DNA of 64,000 nt from Mesorhizobium sp. Lineage in GTDB: Bacteria > Pseudomonadota > Alphaproteobacteria > Rhizobiales > Rhizobiaceae. Numbering within the stretch: the first letter of the stretch is position 1; the number at the start of each line of letters is the position of its first letter. A program made the position numbers and the translations under genes. This document shows, one piece after another, positions 60,871-64,000 of the stretch. The notes under the pieces are model-generated. The model saw nothing but the letters and a program-made list of their open reading frames with translations, did no database searches and was not told the origin of the DNA. The stretch spans positions 1-64,000 of the forward strand of contig NZ_JAEULZ010000013.1 in NCBI RefSeq assembly GCF_016793485.1. Direction: 5' to 3'.

Positions 60871-60884
60871 CTTTAGGCTTAAAG
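60871..60884. promoter_or_regulatory. Palindrome CTTTAGGCTTAAAG in the divergent promoter, candidate MarR site
   Basis: The 14-base near-palindrome (12 of 14 symmetric) lies between the FAD oxidoreductase and cyclase genes, 17 bases before the former's ATG. Its last 13 bases differ from the site before the anthranilate operon (53451-53463) at only two positions. The MarR gene at 63593 is the nearest regulator candidate. The 111-base region is A/T-rich beyond the site. Confidence 0.55.
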
Positions 60885-60965
60885 ATAATTGCAGATGCAT
60901 ATGTTTTCGTCTAGTAGCATATTGAAGGCCGACAAGAGCCGCTACCAATCGACAAGGGGAATGAA

Positions 60966-61757
60966 ATGGACTCCGCAAAACTTCTCGGCGAATTCGCCAC
61001 CCAGCTTCTCTCCGGCGCGATCGAGGTCGTCGATCTCTCCGCCGTGCTCGGGCCTGAGACGCCGCTGATCAAGCTGCCGCCGGAACTGGCGGTCGATACG
61101 CCGAAGGTCGAGATCCACACCATCTCCGCCTACGACAAGAACGGTCCGTGGTGGGCCTGGAATTGGCTGAAGCTCGGCGAGCACTCCGGCACGCATTTCG
61201 ACGCACCGATCCACTGGATTTCAGGCAAGGACTACGCCGACGGCTCGACCGATACGCTGCCGGTGCAGAAGCTCGTCGGACCGGTCAACGTGCTCGACTT
61301 CTCCAAGGAAGCGGCCGCCGACGCCGACTTCCTGCTGACTGTCGACCACATCAAGGCCTGGGAGGCCAAGCATGGCGCCATCAACCCGGGCGAATGGGTT
61401 GTCATGCGCACCGACTGGTACAAGAAGAACGGCTCGGAAGCCGCGTTCCTGAACGCCAACGAGACCGGTCCGCACACGCCCGGCCCGACGGCCGAGGCGA
61501 TCCTCTATCTGATCGACAAGGATGTTGCCGGCTGGGGCTCCGAGACGATCGGCACCGACGCTGGCAAGGCTGGCGGCATGGAACCGCCGTTCCCGGCGCA
61601 CACGCTGATGCACAAGGCCAACAAATATGGCCTCGCCAGCCTCTGCAACCTCGACCGCCTGCCGCCCAAGGGCGCTGTCCTGATCGCCGCGCCGCTCAAG
61701 ATCGAGAAGGGCACCGGCAGCCCGATCCGCGCCCTGGCACTCGTACCGAAGAAGTAG
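60966..61757 (+). CDS. Cyclase-family metallohydrolase (kynurenine formamidase/isatin hydrolase superfamily)
   Basis: The 263-residue protein has the family metal motif HSGTHFDAPIHW near residues 73-84, IEVVDLSAVLGPETPLIKLP at the start, VVMRTDWYKKNG and the later SETIGTDAGKAGGMEPPFPAH. Family members hydrolyse cyclic amides, lactones or N-formyl groups with Mn or Zn. Bacterial KynB formamidases are shorter (about 210 residues), and isatin hydrolases are nearer this size. It could supply the formamidase missing from the kynurenine operon, or act in the local pathway. AAGGGGA precedes the ATG. Confidence 0.9.
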   Translation: MDSAKLLGEFATQLLSGAIEVVDLSAVLGPETPLIKLPPELAVDTPKVEIHTISAYDKNGPWWAWNWLKLGEHSGTHFDAPIHWISGKDYADGSTDTLPVQKLVGPVNVLDFSKEAAADADFLLTVDHIKAWEAKHGAINPGEWVVMRTDWYKKNGSEAAFLNANETGPHTPGPTAEAILYLIDKDVAGWGSETIGTDAGKAGGMEPPFPAHTLMHKANKYGLASLCNLDRLPPKGAVLIAAPLKIEKGTGSPIRALALVPKK

Positions 61758-61835
61758 GAGCTGGTTGGGAGACGGGCTCATGCGGACGAGCGGGATGAGG
61801 GAAGGCAGCGGGATGTTCTACCGCTGCGATCCTTC

Positions 61836-61995
61836 GCGCCCCCCTCTGTCCTGCCGGACATCTCCCCCACGAGGGGGGAGATCAGCTGTCACGACGACTT
61901 TCGCCCATCTCCGACGTTACAAGGCACGGCAAGCCGCTGGAACTGCCAATCTCCCCCCGTGTGGGGGAGATGTCCGGCAGGACAGAGGGGGGCGC
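61836..61995. repeat. Inverted-repeat intergenic element, copy 2 (MITE-like)
   Basis: It has the same arms as copy 1 (GCGCCCCCCTCTGTCCTGCC at the outer ends, internal hairpins around CTCCCCC and GGGGGAG) and a centre of similar length with partial similarity, including CGACGTT and CAAT next to the right arm. It occupies most of the 276-base gap between the cyclase and second FAD oxidoreductase genes. Confidence 0.9.
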
Positions 61996-62033
61996 CGTAG
62001 AGCGCCAACGCCTCCAATTTCGGAGCTTTCCCC

Positions 62034-63593
62034 ATGAGCGCCCCCGACCACATCATCGTCGGCAGCGGCATCAACGCGCTGGTCTGCGCCGCTATTCTCG
62101 GCGGCAAGGGTCGCAAGGTGCTGCTGCTGGAGCGTAACGATCGTATCGGCGGCTGCATCCGCACGGAAGAGATCACCGCGCCGGGTTTTGTCCATGATGT
62201 GATGGCCACGACCTTCGTGCTTTTCATCACCTCGCCGGCCTATGCCGCGCTTGCCTCAGACCTCGGCAGGCATGGGCTGGAGTTCTGTCACGCCAATGCC
62301 CCCACCGGCGTGTTGCGGCCTGACGGCAGCCATTTGATCCAGCGGATGGACCGCGCGGCGAATGTCGCAGCGTTCGGCGAGGACGGCGCGCAATATGCTG
62401 CCGACGTCGACGATATCGGCGCGAATGCCGGCCTTCTGTTCGGCCTGCTCGGCGGCGGGCTCTGGACATGGCCGACCTTCAAGCTGCTGTTCGCCGAGGC
62501 GCGGCGGCGTGGCCCGCGCGGACTTGCAGCCTTCATGGGCGATGCGCTGACTTCATCGCGAAGCTGGCTGGAAAGTTCCTACAAGACGGACCGCGCGCGC
62601 GCTCTCTGGGCGCCCTGGTCCCTGCATGCCGGCATCGGCCCGGAAGATGCGTTTTCCGGCCAGATCGCCAAGGTCATCGCCTTCGCACTGGAAGCGGCAG
62701 GTGCGCCGATCGTCAAGGGCGGTGCGAAAAATATCCTCTCCGCCTTCGATGCCCTCATCAGGGAAAAGGGCGGAGAGATCCGCACCGGCGCGGACGTTGA
62801 CTCCATTATCGTCGAAGGCGGCAAGACGACCGGCGTTCGCCTCGCCTCTGGTGAGACGGTTAAGGCGACGAAGGGCGTGATCTGCTCGGTGACGCCGACA
62901 CAACTCTATGGCCGCCTGCTCGGCAATAACGCTCCAGCGGACGATATCGCCGCGACAAAAGCCTATCGCTACGGCAAGGGCAATTTCCAGATCCACTACG
63001 CGCTCGACCGACTGCCGGCATGGCGCAACAAGGCGCTTGGCGAAGTTGCGTTGCTGCACCTGACGCCGGGTCTGGATGGTGTGTCGAAGGCGTCGAACGA
63101 GGCGGTGCGCGGCATGCTGCCGGAGACGCCGACCATTTGCGTCGGCCAGCCGCATGCGCTGGACCCCTCGCGCTGCCCGCCGGGCAAGGCCATCCTCTGG
63201 CTGCAGCTTCCGGAATCCCCGCGCCACATCAAGGGCGACGCCGCCGGCAAGCTGAAGGCGCCCGCCGACGGGAAGTGGACCGACGAGTTGCGCGAAGCCT
63301 ATGCCGACCGCGTCGAGGACATTCTCGCATCGCACATCGATGCCTTCTCGGCGACGGTGCTCGGCCGTCGTTGTTATTCGCCTGCCGATCTGGAGGCGAT
63401 GAACATCAATCTGGTCGGCGGCGACCCCTATGGCGGTTCGTCAACGATCGACCAGTCGTTCCTGTGGCGTCCATTCAAGACCAGCCGCAACCACGCGACA
63501 TCAGTAAAAGGTCTCTACCACATCGGCGCATCCACCCATCCGGGCGCGGGTCTCGGCGGCGGTTCTGGCTTCCTTCTGGGGAGCAAGCTCTGA
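62034..63593 (+). CDS. FAD-dependent oxidoreductase, phytoene-desaturase-like (COG1233 type), copy 2
   Basis: The 519-residue protein begins DHIIVGSGINALVCAAILGG and continues LLLERNDRIGGCIRTEEITA, the FAD-binding part. The C-terminal motif is LYHIGASTHPGAGLGGGSGF. It resembles the protein at 59280 along its length, with NLVGGDPYGGSSTIDQSFLW matching NLVGGDQICGSHHISQNFLF. Two such paralogues in one cluster suggest two oxidation steps or a heteromer. Its stop overlaps the MarR start (TGATG). Confidence 0.88.
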   Translation: MSAPDHIIVGSGINALVCAAILGGKGRKVLLLERNDRIGGCIRTEEITAPGFVHDVMATTFVLFITSPAYAALASDLGRHGLEFCHANAPTGVLRPDGSHLIQRMDRAANVAAFGEDGAQYAADVDDIGANAGLLFGLLGGGLWTWPTFKLLFAEARRRGPRGLAAFMGDALTSSRSWLESSYKTDRARALWAPWSLHAGIGPEDAFSGQIAKVIAFALEAAGAPIVKGGAKNILSAFDALIREKGGEIRTGADVDSIIVEGGKTTGVRLASGETVKATKGVICSVTPTQLYGRLLGNNAPADDIAATKAYRYGKGNFQIHYALDRLPAWRNKALGEVALLHLTPGLDGVSKASNEAVRGMLPETPTICVGQPHALDPSRCPPGKAILWLQLPESPRHIKGDAAGKLKAPADGKWTDELREAYADRVEDILASHIDAFSATVLGRRCYSPADLEAMNINLVGGDPYGGSSTIDQSFLWRPFKTSRNHATSVKGLYHIGASTHPGAGLGGGSGFLLGSKL

Positions 63594-64000
63594 TGGACCA
63601 GAAGGTCGCGGAAAAGCGCGAACGCATCTCCACGCTGGGCCAGATCGGGCTGCAGCAGTTCGCGCCCTACCTGATGAACCGCATCATGGGGCGCTATAAC
63701 GCGACGCTCCGCGAGGCCTATGGCCGCGAGAATCGGACTGTCCCGCAGGTGCGCACGCTGGCAGTCCTGTCGGTGAGCGATGGCGTTACGGTCGGCGATC
63801 TCGCGGTCTACACGGTGATCGAGCAATCGACGCTGTCGCGCACGCTCGACGCGCTTGAAAGCCAAGGTCTGGTGCGCCGCGAAGCCGGCGAGAGCGACAA
63901 CCGCGTGAAGAAGGTTTTTCTCACCGACGAGGGACGCGCCGAATTCAACCGCGCGTGGCCTGCCATGCACGACGCCTTCGAGCTCATGTTCGATGGCATC
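63593..64000 (+). CDS. MarR-family regulator (cut off by window end)
   Basis: The first 136 residues are visible and the frame is open at the window end. The winged helix is clear: VPQVRTLAVLSVSDGVTVGD, LAVYTVIEQSTLSRTLDALESQGLVRRE, then the wing GESDNRVKKVFLTDEGRAEF. It is co-transcribed with the second FAD oxidoreductase. It probably controls the unnamed catabolic cluster through the palindrome at 60871-60884. Confidence 0.92.
   Translation, partial: MDQKVAEKRERISTLGQIGLQQFAPYLMNRIMGRYNATLREAYGRENRTVPQVRTLAVLSVSDGVTVGDLAVYTVIEQSTLSRTLDALESQGLVRREAGESDNRVKKVFLTDEGRAEFNRAWPAMHDAFELMFDGI

Noticed and set aside
57041-61995. CRISPR array or transposase gene at the repeats
   Set aside because: Only two copies exist 4.6 kb apart, each an inverted repeat with no spacer array and no coding frame.

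Overview
The window looks like chromosomal DNA of an alphaproteobacterium of the order Hyphomicrobiales (Rhizobiales), most like Mesorhizobium, Aminobacter and relatives. The base composition is high in GC. Genes are packed into operons with many ATGA or TGATG stop/start overlaps. It carries many ABC uptake systems for small organic molecules and two copies of an inverted-repeat intergenic element of rhizobial style. This placement is inferred from gene content; no rRNA, tRNA, phage, insertion sequence or CRISPR array was seen.

Layout. 1-4763: the end of a DsbA-like oxidoreductase, a possible decayed HMA-like gene, a zinc-ribbon protein plus membrane protein, and a copper/cytochrome group (PCuAC chaperone, SCO, cytochrome c; divergent CopC and CopD). 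5056-9511: a three-gene module that can take glutaryl-CoA to two acetyl-CoA (fused hydratase/dehydrogenase, thiolase, glutaryl-CoA dehydrogenase). 9569-14482: a TetR regulator, its probable operator, and an RND efflux adaptor and pump. 14510-24546: one long minus-strand operon with a carbohydrate-type ABC importer and a complete private phosphorelay (EI, HPr, DhaM) feeding the dihydroxyacetone kinase DhaK/DhaL, facing an AraC regulator. 25762-32800: a molybdenum hydroxylase operon whose large subunit is encoded as two proteins, with AAA and VWA maturation factors and an amidohydrolase; an aldehyde dehydrogenase follows.

34381-43372: a secreted cupin, then a branched-chain-amino-acid-type ABC importer split over two divergent units with a GntR regulator, a TIGR04076-like protein and two related aldo/keto reductases. 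One of these reductases is fused to a Rid-family domain. 43369-53398: a ten-gene minus-strand operon for tryptophan to kynurenine to anthranilate, then anthranilate breakdown through 2-aminobenzoyl-CoA (KynA, KynU, CoA ligase, monooxygenase/reductase, SDR, enoyl-CoA hydratase, acyl-CoA dehydrogenase, cupin, Rid protein, MarR). 53477-64000: a peptide-type ABC importer, a Rid protein, two paralogous phytoene-desaturase-like FAD oxidoreductases, a cyclase-family metallohydrolase and a MarR regulator. This looks like a catabolic pathway I cannot name.

The most unusual points are the cleanly split molybdenum subunit with its own embedded ribosome binding site, the aldo/keto reductase-Rid fusion, three Rid proteins that all lack the RidA catalytic arginine, a near-identical palindrome in front of both the anthranilate operon and the unnamed cluster, and the inverted-repeat elements sitting between genes of that cluster's operons.
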